NCBI GenBank assembly: GCA_029777335.1
Contig: JAKOSN010000121.1
Coordinates: 1-64,000 of the forward strand
Length of the DNA stretch: 64,000 nt
Direction: 5' to 3'
Origin: Planctomycetota bacterium
Lineage (GTDB): Bacteria > Planctomycetota > Planctomycetia > Gemmatales > Gemmataceae
Part shown: positions 34,777-45,300 of the stretch, in pieces
Layout of the letters: the number at the start of each line of letters is the position of its first letter
Position numbering within the stretch: the first letter of the stretch is position 1
Position numbers and translations under genes: made by a program
Notes under the pieces: generated by a model
The model's input: only the letters and a program-made list of their open reading frames with translations
Told to the model about the DNA's origin: nothing
Databases searched by the model: none

Positions 34777-35712
34777 GTGGCAGCTGATACTAACGAGCAT
34801 CGTCGTTTTTTGCACCCCGAGACGATCGCGCGTATCTCTCGCCTCGATCTTCGCGCCCGGCATGTGGTCGAGGGCTTCATCTCGGGTATGCACCGCAGTC
34901 CCTTCTTCGGACAGTCCATCGAGTTCGTGCAGCATCGCGAATACACCTATGGCGATGACATTCGCCACCTCGACTGGAAGGTCTGGTCGAAGACCGACCG
35001 CTTCTACATCAAGCAGTACGAGGCGGAAACCAACCTGCGCGCCAACCTGGTGGTCGATGTCAGCGAATCGATGCACTATGGCCGTGGGGCGCTGAACAAG
35101 TACGAATACGGCTGCACGATCGCGGCCTGCCTGGGCTACCTGATTCTGCGCCAACAGGACTCCGCGGGGCTGTACACCTTTGACTCCGATGTGCGCCAGG
35201 TGGTGCCAACGCGAAGTCAGCAGACGCACATCGACGCCATCTGCAAGGCGATGGATGTCAGTCGGCCGCTCGAAAAGACCGACATGGAGAAGATCCTGCG
35301 TCGCGTGGCGGAAACGTTGCACGGCCGGAGCATGGTGATCCTGATCTCGGATCTCCTCATCGATCGCGAGTCGCTCTTCGCTGGGCTGCAGATGCTTTGC
35401 CATCGCAAGCACGACATCCTTCTCTTCCATGTGCTGGACGAGGATGAGGTCAACTTCCCCTTCAGCGGAACCACGCGTTTCGAGGGGATGGAAGAATTGC
35501 CGCACCTGGTGTGTGATCCGCGGGCGCTGCGCGATGGCTACCTGGAAGCACTGGAAGAATACCTCACCGAGGTGCGTCGGGGCTGCACCAAGATGGGGGT
35601 CGATTATCAGCTGGTCAAGACGAACGATTACCTCGACGCGGTGTTGACCAAGTTCCTGCATCACCGCATGGCGATGCGGTCGTCGCCGTCGCGGAACAAT
35701 GCGCCGGTGTAA
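34777..35712 (+). CDS. DUF58 domain protein
   Basis: 311 residues, GTG start. DUF58 signature motifs HREYTYGDDIRHLDWKVW (about 52-69) and an integrated VWA-like fold with the adhesion motif DVSESM (about 93-98). No membrane helix and no signal, so cytoplasmic. It sits directly after the MoxR ATPase, its expected partner, and before two membrane VWA proteins; the set is thought to assemble a membrane-bound complex. 112 bases separate it from moxR, with an imperfect hairpin at about 34684-34740. Confidence 0.92.
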   Translation: MAADTNEHRRFLHPETIARISRLDLRARHVVEGFISGMHRSPFFGQSIEFVQHREYTYGDDIRHLDWKVWSKTDRFYIKQYEAETNLRANLVVDVSESMHYGRGALNKYEYGCTIAACLGYLILRQQDSAGLYTFDSDVRQVVPTRSQQTHIDAICKAMDVSRPLEKTDMEKILRRVAETLHGRSMVILISDLLIDRESLFAGLQMLCHRKHDILLFHVLDEDEVNFPFSGTTRFEGMEELPHLVCDPRALRDGYLEALEEYLTEVRRGCTKMGVDYQLVKTNDYLDAVLTKFLHHRMAMRSSPSRNNAPV

Positions 35713-35837
35713 CGTCGGGAGCCGCTCCGGGAGGGCTCGCCTGGCGGTGGGCGCTCTCGGTTGGCCCAGGAACTCCTCCCCCACGAACTGAACGAATCGC
35801 CGCTCGGCGTTCATCCTGCTCAGAGGCAAGCAAGGCG

Positions 35838-38639
35838 ATGGAATTCTTCCTCAACCCCTGGTACATGGTCGCCGGTGGCGCCATGATCAGTTCGCCCATC
35901 ATCATCCACCTGATCAACCGACTGCGCTACAAGCGCATTCGCTGGGCGGCCATGGAGTTTCTGCTCAAATCGCAGAAGCGCAATCGGCGCCGTATCATCA
36001 TCGAGCAGTTGATCCTCCTGCTGTTGCGCATCCTGCTGGTTCTGCTGGCGGCCTTTCTGGTGGCCCGCTTTGTCGGCGATGCCCTGGGATTGACTCCCTC
36101 GGCCAGCACTGCCCACGTGGTGGTCCTGGACGATACCGTGAGCATGGCGGACCACTGGTCCGAGAATCGCATTACCAAGAATAGCCTGACGCTGGGCAAG
36201 GCCCAGATTGTGGAGCTGGCCAAGAAGGCGGCCCAGGCCAACTCGGCCCAGTATTTCAAGGTGATCCGGCTGTCCAATCTGGAGCCGGTCTTCGAGGATC
36301 GGCTGAACGAGGAATCGATCCGCCGGCTGGGCGTCACTCTGGAAGGGCTGAAACCGACCGCCCGTCACGTTGACCCGGCCGTCGGGGTGGAGGAAGCACG
36401 TCGGCAGTTGACCGAGGGAACGCGGAGCGACAGCCGCAAGTGGCTGCACTTTGTCAGCGATTTCCGGGAACGTGACTGGGGCACCGGGCCGAACACGGAC
36501 ACCCTCAACAAGAGCATCGACAACCTGACCAAGATGGGGGTCAATGTCGCCTACCACGACGCCGCCAACCCCGACCGTGCGGAAACCCGTGGCGTGGTCG
36601 TCAACCACGATAACTACGCCATCGTGGATCTACGCCCCGAGAGCCGCGTGGCTCCCACGGGGTTGCCCATGCTCTTCACCGTCGAACTGGAGAACCTGGG
36701 CAACGATGCCCGCGACAACCTCTTCCTGGAAGTGTACATCGACGGCACCCTCGACTTTGGGAGTTCCCGCCCCATCGATGCTCCCAAGCCGGGCAAGCGG
36801 TTGCGGCACAACTTCCAGATTCTCTTCCGCGACCCTGGCTTTGCCACCATCACCTGTCGGCTGAAGGATCTCGATACGCAGAACGGCCTCCTCGAGGACA
36901 ACACCCGGAGCACGGTGATCGAGATTCGCGACAAGGTGCCGACCCTGGTGATCGACGGCGCGGGCGCGGATGGCCTCCGCCCCGGGGGCGATACCCTGAT
37001 GATCGAGACGGCCTTGACCGCCGCCAAGGGGTATCGCGTGATTCAGAAGCCCGTCGAGGAGTTGAAGAAACCAGACCTCGCCAAGCTGTATGCAACCATC
37101 TATCTGGTGAATCTCGGCGAAATCCGCGAGGAAGAGGCCCGCAAGAACCTCAAGAAGTATGTCGAGGACGGTGGCAATATCGTCTGGTTCCTTGGCGACA
37201 ACGTGCGCGTGAGCCATTACAACACCACACTCTACAAGGAACTCAAGGGACTCTTCCCCGTGTTGCTCGCCGATCGTCCCACTGACCCGATCAAGGACGA
37301 CGAGAAGGTGCGTCGCCTGGGCAGCCCGCAGCCGAAGATCTATATTCGCGATGGCAAACATCCGGCGATGAAGGGAATCTTTGGCGAGCAGGACCAGATG
37401 TCCTCGCTGATCATCAGCCGTTATCACCCCGCGCCGCGCGGCGCAGGGGAAAAGGATCTCAATGGCCCGGAATTGCTGCAGGAACTGATCACCCTTCCGA
37501 ACCTGAATTCGCTCGAAATTTACAAGGACGGCGCCAAGGAGATTCGCGAGGATCTGGCCAAGGTGGTTGCCGACAACCCTGAGGCACTCGGCGCGTACAA
37601 GGATCGGGTGGAATATTGGAGGAAAGAGATCTTCAGTGTGCTTGAATCGGCCAAGGCCGATGAACTGTACAGGCTCGCCGGGGTTCTCGATCAATTGCTG
37701 AACGATAAGGGCGACCGCGTGGTTCCCAAGCCGGGCGAAAAGGGGGAACCGAAGGGTGTCGATTTCACCCTGTTCTGGGCTGCCCCCGAGGTGCGCGAGT
37801 TGCGGGCCAGGATCGAGCAGTTCCGTCAGCAAGTGCAGTACGGCGATCCGCTCGCGGTGACGCGCAAGTATGGCAAGGGGCGCATCCTGGCCTTCATGAC
37901 CACGGCGGGCCGCGGCTGGAACGACTGGTCGGGTGGGTGCCCAGCGTCGTACACCTTCCCCATGTTGATGCTCGATCTGCAGCGGTATCTCACCAGCGGG
38001 GGCGATGACGGCAGTCGCCTGGTTGGCGACGAGATTCGCTTCACGCTGCCCAGCGACGAGTACGAACCCGAAGTGGCGATGTTCATTCAGCAGACGATTC
38101 AGGATCAGGAGAAACAGGGAGGTGCACCGGCTCCCGAGCCGGCTCCGGGGACGCCCAAGGCGCGGGCGGGCTTCCAGTATCTGGGCAAGAAGGTGATGAA
38201 CGTCAACGAGGGCAAGTATCAGTTTGAGTTCAAGGATGGCATCGAGCCAAAGGTGTACTATTTCGAGTTCACCCCCCGGGCCAAGGACGGAGCGGCACGC
38301 GGCCCCATCGAGGAGCGTTGTTTCGCCTTCAACGTGGACACCGAGGCGGAAAGCAACCTGCGTCGTGCTGCCAAGGAGCAGCTGGAACGCAACCCGGCGG
38401 GGTCGGCCGTCGACAAGGGGAAGATGCTGTTGTTCACGCCGAGCGACAGCCTGGACATCCTGCGTGAGAAGAAGGCCGATTGGTCGGAATCGCCGTGGCT
38501 TTACCTGATCTTCCTGCTCATTCTGGTGATCGAGCAGGCGATGGCGGTTCACCTGAGCTTCCATCTCCGCGGTAGTGAGCAACCCTCGGGCACAGCAGCT
38601 CCCACGGCCCCGGCAGCCCAGCCTGCGGTCGCGGCCTGA
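35838..38639 (+). CDS. BatA-like membrane protein with VWA domain
   Basis: 933 residues. The N-terminal aerotolerance (BatA) domain has two membrane helices (about 8-22 and 55-75) and the QKRNRRRIIIEQLILLLLRILLVLL stretch typical of the family. A large extracytoplasmic part follows with a VWA-type strand VVVLDDTVSM (about 95), beta-rich Ig-like domains, a glutamine-amidotransferase-like region (about 360-480), and a C-terminal helix (LYLIFLLILVIEQAMAVHLSF). It tails in an Ala/Pro-rich stretch. Partner of MoxR/DUF58 by operon position. Substrate unknown. Confidence 0.85.
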   Translation: MEFFLNPWYMVAGGAMISSPIIIHLINRLRYKRIRWAAMEFLLKSQKRNRRRIIIEQLILLLLRILLVLLAAFLVARFVGDALGLTPSASTAHVVVLDDTVSMADHWSENRITKNSLTLGKAQIVELAKKAAQANSAQYFKVIRLSNLEPVFEDRLNEESIRRLGVTLEGLKPTARHVDPAVGVEEARRQLTEGTRSDSRKWLHFVSDFRERDWGTGPNTDTLNKSIDNLTKMGVNVAYHDAANPDRAETRGVVVNHDNYAIVDLRPESRVAPTGLPMLFTVELENLGNDARDNLFLEVYIDGTLDFGSSRPIDAPKPGKRLRHNFQILFRDPGFATITCRLKDLDTQNGLLEDNTRSTVIEIRDKVPTLVIDGAGADGLRPGGDTLMIETALTAAKGYRVIQKPVEELKKPDLAKLYATIYLVNLGEIREEEARKNLKKYVEDGGNIVWFLGDNVRVSHYNTTLYKELKGLFPVLLADRPTDPIKDDEKVRRLGSPQPKIYIRDGKHPAMKGIFGEQDQMSSLIISRYHPAPRGAGEKDLNGPELLQELITLPNLNSLEIYKDGAKEIREDLAKVVADNPEALGAYKDRVEYWRKEIFSVLESAKADELYRLAGVLDQLLNDKGDRVVPKPGEKGEPKGVDFTLFWAAPEVRELRARIEQFRQQVQYGDPLAVTRKYGKGRILAFMTTAGRGWNDWSGGCPASYTFPMLMLDLQRYLTSGGDDGSRLVGDEIRFTLPSDEYEPEVAMFIQQTIQDQEKQGGAPAPEPAPGTPKARAGFQYLGKKVMNVNEGKYQFEFKDGIEPKVYYFEFTPRAKDGAARGPIEERCFAFNVDTEAESNLRRAAKEQLERNPAGSAVDKGKMLLFTPSDSLDILREKKADWSESPWLYLIFLLILVIEQAMAVHLSFHLRGSEQPSGTAAPTAPAAQPAVAA

Positions 38640-38652
38640 GAAACCTTCTGAA

Positions 38653-38682
38653 GCAAGGCTGTTCTCGACGGGGAGCAGCCTT
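38653..38682 (+). terminator. Weak stem-loop between BatA-like and VWA genes
   Basis: AAGGCTGTTCTC and GGGAGCAGCCTT pair with two G-U wobbles around a 4-base loop. It is followed by GACCTGATT, not a T-run, so it may be an attenuator or processing site rather than a full terminator. Confidence 0.35.
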
Positions 38683-38757
38683 GACCTGATTCCGACCATG
38701 CACCCGAGCCCCCGCCACTGGAAGGGGGTTCGTTGAAGAGGACTCCCAAGGCGAACC

Positions 38758-41700
38758 ATGAACGATACCACAACCACGCGCGAAGAGTTCGTCCTGCGGC
38801 GACTGGAAGAGCCCTTGCGGCTTTTCGGCCAGGATCTGAACCCCAATCTCTGGTGGGGCATCCTGTTGCTCCTTCTCCTTGTCGGCTTTGTGTACATCGC
38901 CCTGATGTACCTGCGCGACAGCCGGGGGGTTGGGCTGGGGTGGGCGACCCTGCTCGGTGCCCTGCGTGCCTCGGTCTACCTCCTGATCGCCGCGATCTTC
39001 TTGCTGCCGGCTCTGCAAACGCGCGAGGATACGCGCAAGGAATCCAAGGTGGTGGTGGTGTTCGACGTCTCCGGGAGCATCGCCGCCACCATTGATGATC
39101 TCCCCGACGAGAATACGCCCTTCGAGAAGTTGCTCACCCGCCAGGACAAGGTCCTGAGCTTTCTGACCAACTCCAAGGTGCGCTTCTTCCAGCGGTTGGA
39201 GGAGAAGAATCCAGTCACCGCCTATCGCTTCGGTCGCGCCCTGGACCCAGAGTTCCGCCTCTTCACTGAGGGGCGTTTCTGGCCGCGTCAGGAGTGGGAG
39301 ACGCGTCTGGAACAGATGCGCAAGAACGAGCCCGGACCGGAGGGCTATCCACTACACGGTGAACACCTTGCCAGCTGGCTGAAGCCTGAAAAGCCTGGCG
39401 AAATGCCTGTTTCCTGGAAGGGCGACGCATTCAAGGCCGATGCGGCCGAGTGGGATCGCCAGGTCAGCGAAAACAAGAAACAGACGCAGGCCGGGAACTT
39501 CGCGGGAACCGCCGTGGGCGATTCTGTGCTGAGCGTGATGAAACGCGAGATCAACAACATGGTGCAGGGGATCGTCATCTTCAGCGACGGCCGCAGCACC
39601 GAGGGGTCGGCCCAGGCCTACAAGGATCTCGCCGAGATGGCGACGCGCTCCAAGATCCCGCTCTTTGTGGTGGCGGTTGGCAATGATCGTCAGCAGGTGA
39701 ATATCGACATCGCTGATCTCCGTGTGCCTCCCCAGATTCGCCCCGAGGATCGTTTCCGCAGCGTGGTGGTGGTGACCGGCTCCGGGATGGACAACGAACC
39801 GTTGCCACGCTTCGACGCCGACCCCGAGGAGAAGAAGGGATTAAAAGGTCCGCGCGGCTACCAGATTGCCCTCGATGTCAGCCGGGTGTCACGCGACAAG
39901 GACAACAAGGAGAAGGAAGAGGACATCCTGATTGTCACCCTGGACAAGAACGGCGAACCGACCAAGGAAGCGCCGATCAACCTGGGGAAGTCGGTCACGC
40001 TGACCCAGGACCAGGCGAAGGAAACGGAGTTTGTCAAGACGCTCCGCACCATCGACGCCGAACGTGGGCTGAAGGAAGCCGAGGTGCGCTTCAAGCCCAG
40101 CACCACTGGGGCGCCGGCGAGTGCCCAGGTGGAGTGGGATATCGACGCGGCGATGCTGGTGCGGGCCACCAAGCGTGAAGTCCAGCCGGGCGTGCGCCTG
40201 GGTTTCTTGCCCGACCCGAACAGCGAAATTCGCTTCAAGGCACGGGTGCCCAAGGACCATCGCGAGATCCTGCTGGCGCGCGAACATGTCAGCGATCCGG
40301 CCGATATGCGTGTGCTCAAGCGCCCGCTGCGCGTATTGCTCTTCACCGCAGCCGCCAGCAAGGAATATCAGTTCATTCGCAGTTTGTATGTGCGCGAAAT
40401 GGACAAGAACCGGGCCGAGGTTTGCATCTATCTGCAACCGTTGCCCGAGAGCGAGCGCCGCACCGGACGGGTCCAGGACGTGCCGCCCGAGCGCTTGCTG
40501 GGCGCGTTCCCGAGCAAGCTGAAGGCCGAGAAGGACGCCAAACCGGAAGATCGTTTCGACGCCCTGTCGTCCTACGACGTGATCATCTCCCTGGACGCCG
40601 ACTGGAGCCGAATCCCACGCGAACAGCTGGAGAACGTTCGCAAGTGGGTCGATCAGGACGGCGGTGGATTGATCGTTCTTGGGGGAGCGATCAACACAGT
40701 CACGATGACCCGCCCGACCTACAAGGAACTGCTGGAGCCGATTCTCACCCTCCTCCCCGTGGTGCTCGATGATGAGCGCGTGCGCGACCTCGAACGGCGC
40801 ACCGACCGTCCCTGGCGGTTGAACTTCACCGGGGCCACGCCGGACATGGAGTTCTTGCGTCTGTGGGAACCGGGCGATGACGATGACCGGGTGGTGGAAG
40901 CCGAGAAGAAGGGCGATGTGCTCGCTTCCTGGGCACGCTTCTTCAACACCCAGGAAGACGAGAACGGCAATGTGCAACGGCGCGATAACCCCGAAACGGT
41001 GCCCTTCCGCGGCTTCTACAGCGTTTATCCTTCCAAGAGCGTGAAGGATGGCTCGCAGGTGATCGCCACCTTCGCTGATCCGGGAGTCAAGATGCCCAGC
41101 GGCAAGGAGCAACCGTTCCTGGCGATGGGGAACTACGGCAAGGGGAAGGTGGTCTGGCTGGCCTCCGCCGAGATGTGGCGCTTGCGTGCCTATCGGGAAG
41201 CGTGGAACGAACGGTTCTGGACCAAATTGGTCCGCTATGTTGGCGGGGGGAGTTTGAACACCCTCAACAAGCGCATCACCCCCGTGATGAGTCGCACCGG
41301 GGTAACCAACAAGATTCAGACCTTCGAGGCCAAGTTCGAGGGCCGCGATGGCAATCCGGTGCCGCGCGATGTGCGCCCCGAGGATCGCCCGGTGATGACC
41401 GTGACCTTGCCGGCCGGCGTGACCGCGCAACGAGGCGACCGGGTCCGCATCGTCAAGACCGGTGAGAACTCGGGCAAGGAAGGAAAGGTCCTCAACACCA
41501 GCACTCGCGAAGGCAAAACCTCGCTGACCGTGGAGATCGGCGGGGGCGACCAGGTCAAGCGTCAGGTGGCGGTGGACAGCACCGAGGTCGAGATCATTGT
41601 CCCGCCGCTGGTGATGAAACCCAAGCTGGGTACGGAGAACGACGGCTGGTTCGAGGTGGAATATCAGCCGAAGGCAGCCGGCGAGTACAAGCTGCAGTTG

Positions 41701-42180
41701 AAGCTCGAAGAAACGGGCGACACCTATCTGCACAAGTACATCGTCAAGGAATCCAACCCCGAATTGGACAATGTTCGGCCGGACTTCGAGGCGCTCTACG
41801 CGATCGCCACCGAGGCCGACCCGGTTCTGCTGCGGGTCAACGAGGAGACGCGCAATCAGTTGAAGAAACGTTTACAGCGGCCGCGGATCACCTCTCCGGG
41901 GGCGAAGAAGGATGCGCCCAAACCCGAGGGGGAAAAAGAAGAGGCGCTGAAACTCTATTTCGATCTGAACAATGCGGACCTGATCCCGGCCTGCATGGAC
42001 AAGGATCAAAAAACGTTGAGCAACCGCGGGCCGGTGCGTGACCTGTGGGACGAGGGGTTGACCCTCTGGACCCCGACGTCGCCGGACAAACAGCCGGTGA
42101 AGCTTTCTTACATGCTGTGTGCGATTGTCGGGTTGCTCTCGCTGGAATGGCTCATTCGCAAGTTGCTGCGGTTGGCCTGA
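38758..42180 (+). CDS. Large membrane VWA/glutamine-amidotransferase-like protein with KOW-like insert
   Basis: 1140 residues. Two N-terminal membrane helices (about 32-52 and 68-85), then a VWA domain with adhesion motif VVVFDVSGSI (about 97-106). A glutamine-amidotransferase-like region follows (about 500-800, with DVIISLDADWSRIPREQL and WVDQDGGGLIVLGG). Near about 890-945 a KOW-like beta unit appears (GDRVRIVKTGENSGKEGKVL), a motif mainly known from ribosomal L24 and NusG. The C-terminus has one more membrane helix (LSYMLCAIVGLLSLEWLI). It follows the BatA-like gene and belongs to the MoxR train. No enzyme chemistry evident. Confidence 0.85.
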   Translation: MNDTTTTREEFVLRRLEEPLRLFGQDLNPNLWWGILLLLLLVGFVYIALMYLRDSRGVGLGWATLLGALRASVYLLIAAIFLLPALQTREDTRKESKVVVVFDVSGSIAATIDDLPDENTPFEKLLTRQDKVLSFLTNSKVRFFQRLEEKNPVTAYRFGRALDPEFRLFTEGRFWPRQEWETRLEQMRKNEPGPEGYPLHGEHLASWLKPEKPGEMPVSWKGDAFKADAAEWDRQVSENKKQTQAGNFAGTAVGDSVLSVMKREINNMVQGIVIFSDGRSTEGSAQAYKDLAEMATRSKIPLFVVAVGNDRQQVNIDIADLRVPPQIRPEDRFRSVVVVTGSGMDNEPLPRFDADPEEKKGLKGPRGYQIALDVSRVSRDKDNKEKEEDILIVTLDKNGEPTKEAPINLGKSVTLTQDQAKETEFVKTLRTIDAERGLKEAEVRFKPSTTGAPASAQVEWDIDAAMLVRATKREVQPGVRLGFLPDPNSEIRFKARVPKDHREILLAREHVSDPADMRVLKRPLRVLLFTAAASKEYQFIRSLYVREMDKNRAEVCIYLQPLPESERRTGRVQDVPPERLLGAFPSKLKAEKDAKPEDRFDALSSYDVIISLDADWSRIPREQLENVRKWVDQDGGGLIVLGGAINTVTMTRPTYKELLEPILTLLPVVLDDERVRDLERRTDRPWRLNFTGATPDMEFLRLWEPGDDDDRVVEAEKKGDVLASWARFFNTQEDENGNVQRRDNPETVPFRGFYSVYPSKSVKDGSQVIATFADPGVKMPSGKEQPFLAMGNYGKGKVVWLASAEMWRLRAYREAWNERFWTKLVRYVGGGSLNTLNKRITPVMSRTGVTNKIQTFEAKFEGRDGNPVPRDVRPEDRPVMTVTLPAGVTAQRGDRVRIVKTGENSGKEGKVLNTSTREGKTSLTVEIGGGDQVKRQVAVDSTEVEIIVPPLVMKPKLGTENDGWFEVEYQPKAAGEYKLQLKLEETGDTYLHKYIVKESNPELDNVRPDFEALYAIATEADPVLLRVNEETRNQLKKRLQRPRITSPGAKKDAPKPEGEKEEALKLYFDLNNADLIPACMDKDQKTLSNRGPVRDLWDEGLTLWTPTSPDKQPVKLSYMLCAIVGLLSLEWLIRKLLRLA

Positions 42181-42195
42181 GAATAACCACCCCAG

Positions 42196-42234
42196 AGGTG
42201 CGAGAGGCACCCCACAAGGCGGCCTCTCGCACCT
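42196..42234 (+). terminator. Stem-loop after the large VWA gene
   Basis: Perfect 13-bp stem AGGTGCGAGAGGC (42196-42208) with GCCTCTCGCACCT (42222-42234), 13-base loop. The downstream sequence TCCTGG lacks a T-run, so partial read-through into the next gene is likely. Confidence 0.55.
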
Positions 42235-42303
42235 TCCTGGACGGACGCTATCAACCTCCCTGGTTCCACCCCGAGAGATTCTTCTGCCCGTGGAGGGCTG
42301 TTC

Positions 42304-45300
42304 ATGGCTACTGTGACGCGACCATCGCAGGCGCGCCCGAATCTGGCTGAGGCTCACCAGAAGGTCCGCAGTCCGTTGCATCGGCTGCGTGGCTACATCC
42401 GCCGCTATGTGCTCACCGAGGCGATCGCCGCCCTGGTGATCTGTCTGGCGGTCTGGTTCTGGGTTGGGTTGCTTCTGGACTACGGCTCGTTCCAGGGGTT
42501 CTGGATCGAGCAGCTGTACAAGATGGACTCGACCGCCAAGCTCTTCACCTTCGACTGGGTCCAGGATTTGCCGCGCTGGTTCCGAGCCATCCTGACTGGG
42601 ACCGCAATCGCCCTGGTGTGTTTCTTTGTCGAACTCCGCAAGGTGCTGGCAACCAAGCGCGATAAAGAAGCGGCCCCCAAGACCGGCTTTGCCCGTGTCT
42701 TTGTCGAGGTGCTCACCAGTCCGGTCCTGCTTGCCTCCGTGTTGATCCCCTCGGCGATCCTGTATCTGATCTTCTGGATCTGGGTGGGGGCAAGTATCAC
42801 CAGTCCGTGGGCGATCGGGCTGCTGGTGACGGCCATTCTGATCTCCTTCACCGGCCTGATCGTGATCAAGCGCTTGCTCTACGAATTCCGCGATGCGGCG
42901 CTGGCGCTGGTGCTGGAGAAGCGATTTCCGAACGAACTGGGCGATCGACTCATCACCGCGGTCGAACTCTCCGATCCACGCGAGGCGGAGCAGTTCGGTT
43001 ACTCGGCCGCCATGGTGGAAGAGACGATTCAGGAGGCGGCCCGACGCGTCGAGCATCTGCCCGTGACGGCGGTCTTTGACCTCAAGCGACTCATCCGCAA
43101 GGGAGTGCTTGCCTGTTTGATCACCCTGGGCCTGTATCTGGTCGCCGGCGTGACGATGGGAGTGATCAATTTCACCAAGCCGCATGAAGCGGTCGTCGCC
43201 GAGAATGGCGAGGCCGAGGCGCCCCGGCGCGGCGTTGGGGAGTTTGTCAGCGCCACCGTGGGGGGATTTTCCCACTTCAACGATCTGGCAACGATCTGGT
43301 TTGAACGCACGGTCCTTCTCCAGAATGTGATCTGGCCGCGCCGGGCTCAGCTGGAACTCGTCGATTTCCCGGATAGTGGCGAGTTGAAGATCGGGCGCGG
43401 CGATCCCGCACCCAGCATCCGTGCCCGTGCCCTGAAGTGGGTGATTGCCGACCATGGCTCCGCCGAGGGGTGGCGGGCCTTGACCTGGAAGGATCTCACC
43501 CCCGCCCTCCTGGGGATGCCTGTGCCGACGATCGCGCTCCCTCCCTGGCCCGCGCGCGATGCCGAGCGTGGGCTGACGATGGACGAGATTGAACTGAACC
43601 TGGACAAGCCCGAAACGCACAAGACGTTGTCACCCGAGCAGCACAAGGCGTTGCGCGATGTGCTCGATCAACTCGGGCGCCAGGCAGCTCTGCCCCAGAT
43701 GAGCCGGACGATGCGCATGCTGGTCATCCCCGAAAGCATCATCCTCAATTACAAGGGGAAGGACGGCGATGGCAACTTCAAGCTCACCCGGCAGCAGGAT
43801 TACGATTACATGGGGCAGTTCCCTGATCTCAAGGAGAACGTAACCTTTGTGATTCGCGCCGAGGACTACACCAGCGCCACTCAGCGGGTGACCGTGGTGC
43901 CACCTCCCAGTTTCGAGGAGGTCACCCGCGAGGAGTTCCAGCCCGCGTATCTGTACTATTACGGGCCGCCTGAGGTGTTGCGTGGCAAGAAGCAAACGAT
44001 CGCTCCGGTCACCTTCAACGCGCGCAATGTACCGTCGTTGACGATGAATGTCCCGAGCGGAACCAAGATTGTTCTGACGGCGAAGACCAACAAGGAACTG
44101 CTCAAGGATGGCGTGAAGGCGGAACAGCGCAAGGATGCAGCACCTCTGAAGGCCGGGGTCGATTACACCCTGGAACAACTGGATGGCAATACCATCCGGC
44201 TGACGTTCCTCGACGTGCGCACCAAGAAGGAACTGACCCTGCGAATGACCGACACCGATCATGTCCAGGGCACCAAGGACGTGATCGTCGACCCCAACGA
44301 GGACGCCACCCCGGAGATCGAGGCCAAGCCCGAGATCATCCGTACCGTGAACAACATGTACATGGTAACTCCTCAGGCGATCATTCCCTTCCTGGGGACG
44401 GTCAACGACGTCAATGGCGGGCTGGACGATCTGAGCGAAACGATCAAGGATCCGAAGAAGCCTCGCTCGCTCGAATATGTCTACACCATCGAGCCGATCG
44501 AATCGCCGCGAGACACCGCGATGCGGGCGGTCCGGGCGGCTGGCGTCGTCGCGTTGCCCCTGGCTGGCCCCGGGATCGGCGTGACCGAGGCCGTGTATCA
44601 GCAGTTGTTGCCGCCCATGCTGGTTCGGAAGACCAAGCCGATCGAGGGACGCATGGTCGTCGATAACTTCAAGAGGATGATCGAGGCGCGCAAGCGCGAG
44701 ATCAAGCCGGAAGACCTCGACGAGTTGCTCAAGAAGGCTCCCGGGGAACAGCGTCAGGTGATCAGCAGCTATGCCCTCGAACTCGATCCCTTTGTGAAGG
44801 GACGGGGGCTTGACAACGATGTCCCACGCATTTCAACCACCTTCCGCGGGGGGATTCGCAGTTTCGATCTGCTGAACATCGAGGACGAGGGCGGCGAGGG
44901 CCGACCGCGCGTCAAGCTGAAGGCCGACGAGAACGAGGTGCAACAGCGCTACCGGATGCAGCTGTGGCTGGAAGCGATCGATACCAACATCGAAACCGGC
45001 CGCGACAAGATCAGTGGGCGCAATCGGGGCGCCACCAAGCAGAAGTACATCTTTCAGGTCGTCTCCGAGGCGGAACTCCTGGTCGAGATCGGCCGGGAGG
45101 AACAACGCCTGTTTGACGAGTTCAAACGGATGATGGACGAACTGCTAAAGGTCCGTGCCAGCCTCCAGCAAATGAATTCCGACTTGACGGTGATCAAGGA
45201 TCCCAACGAGAACTTCTTCAGCAGCCTGGGCCTGGCGATGCAGGAGAACGAGGAACTGTTCGACAAACAGTTCGGCGTGAACAACAAGGTTCATGACGAC

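Noticed and set aside
36630-38897. A 755-codon minus-strand frame across the BatA-like gene
   Set aside because: Antisense shadow of a well-supported gene; no motifs.
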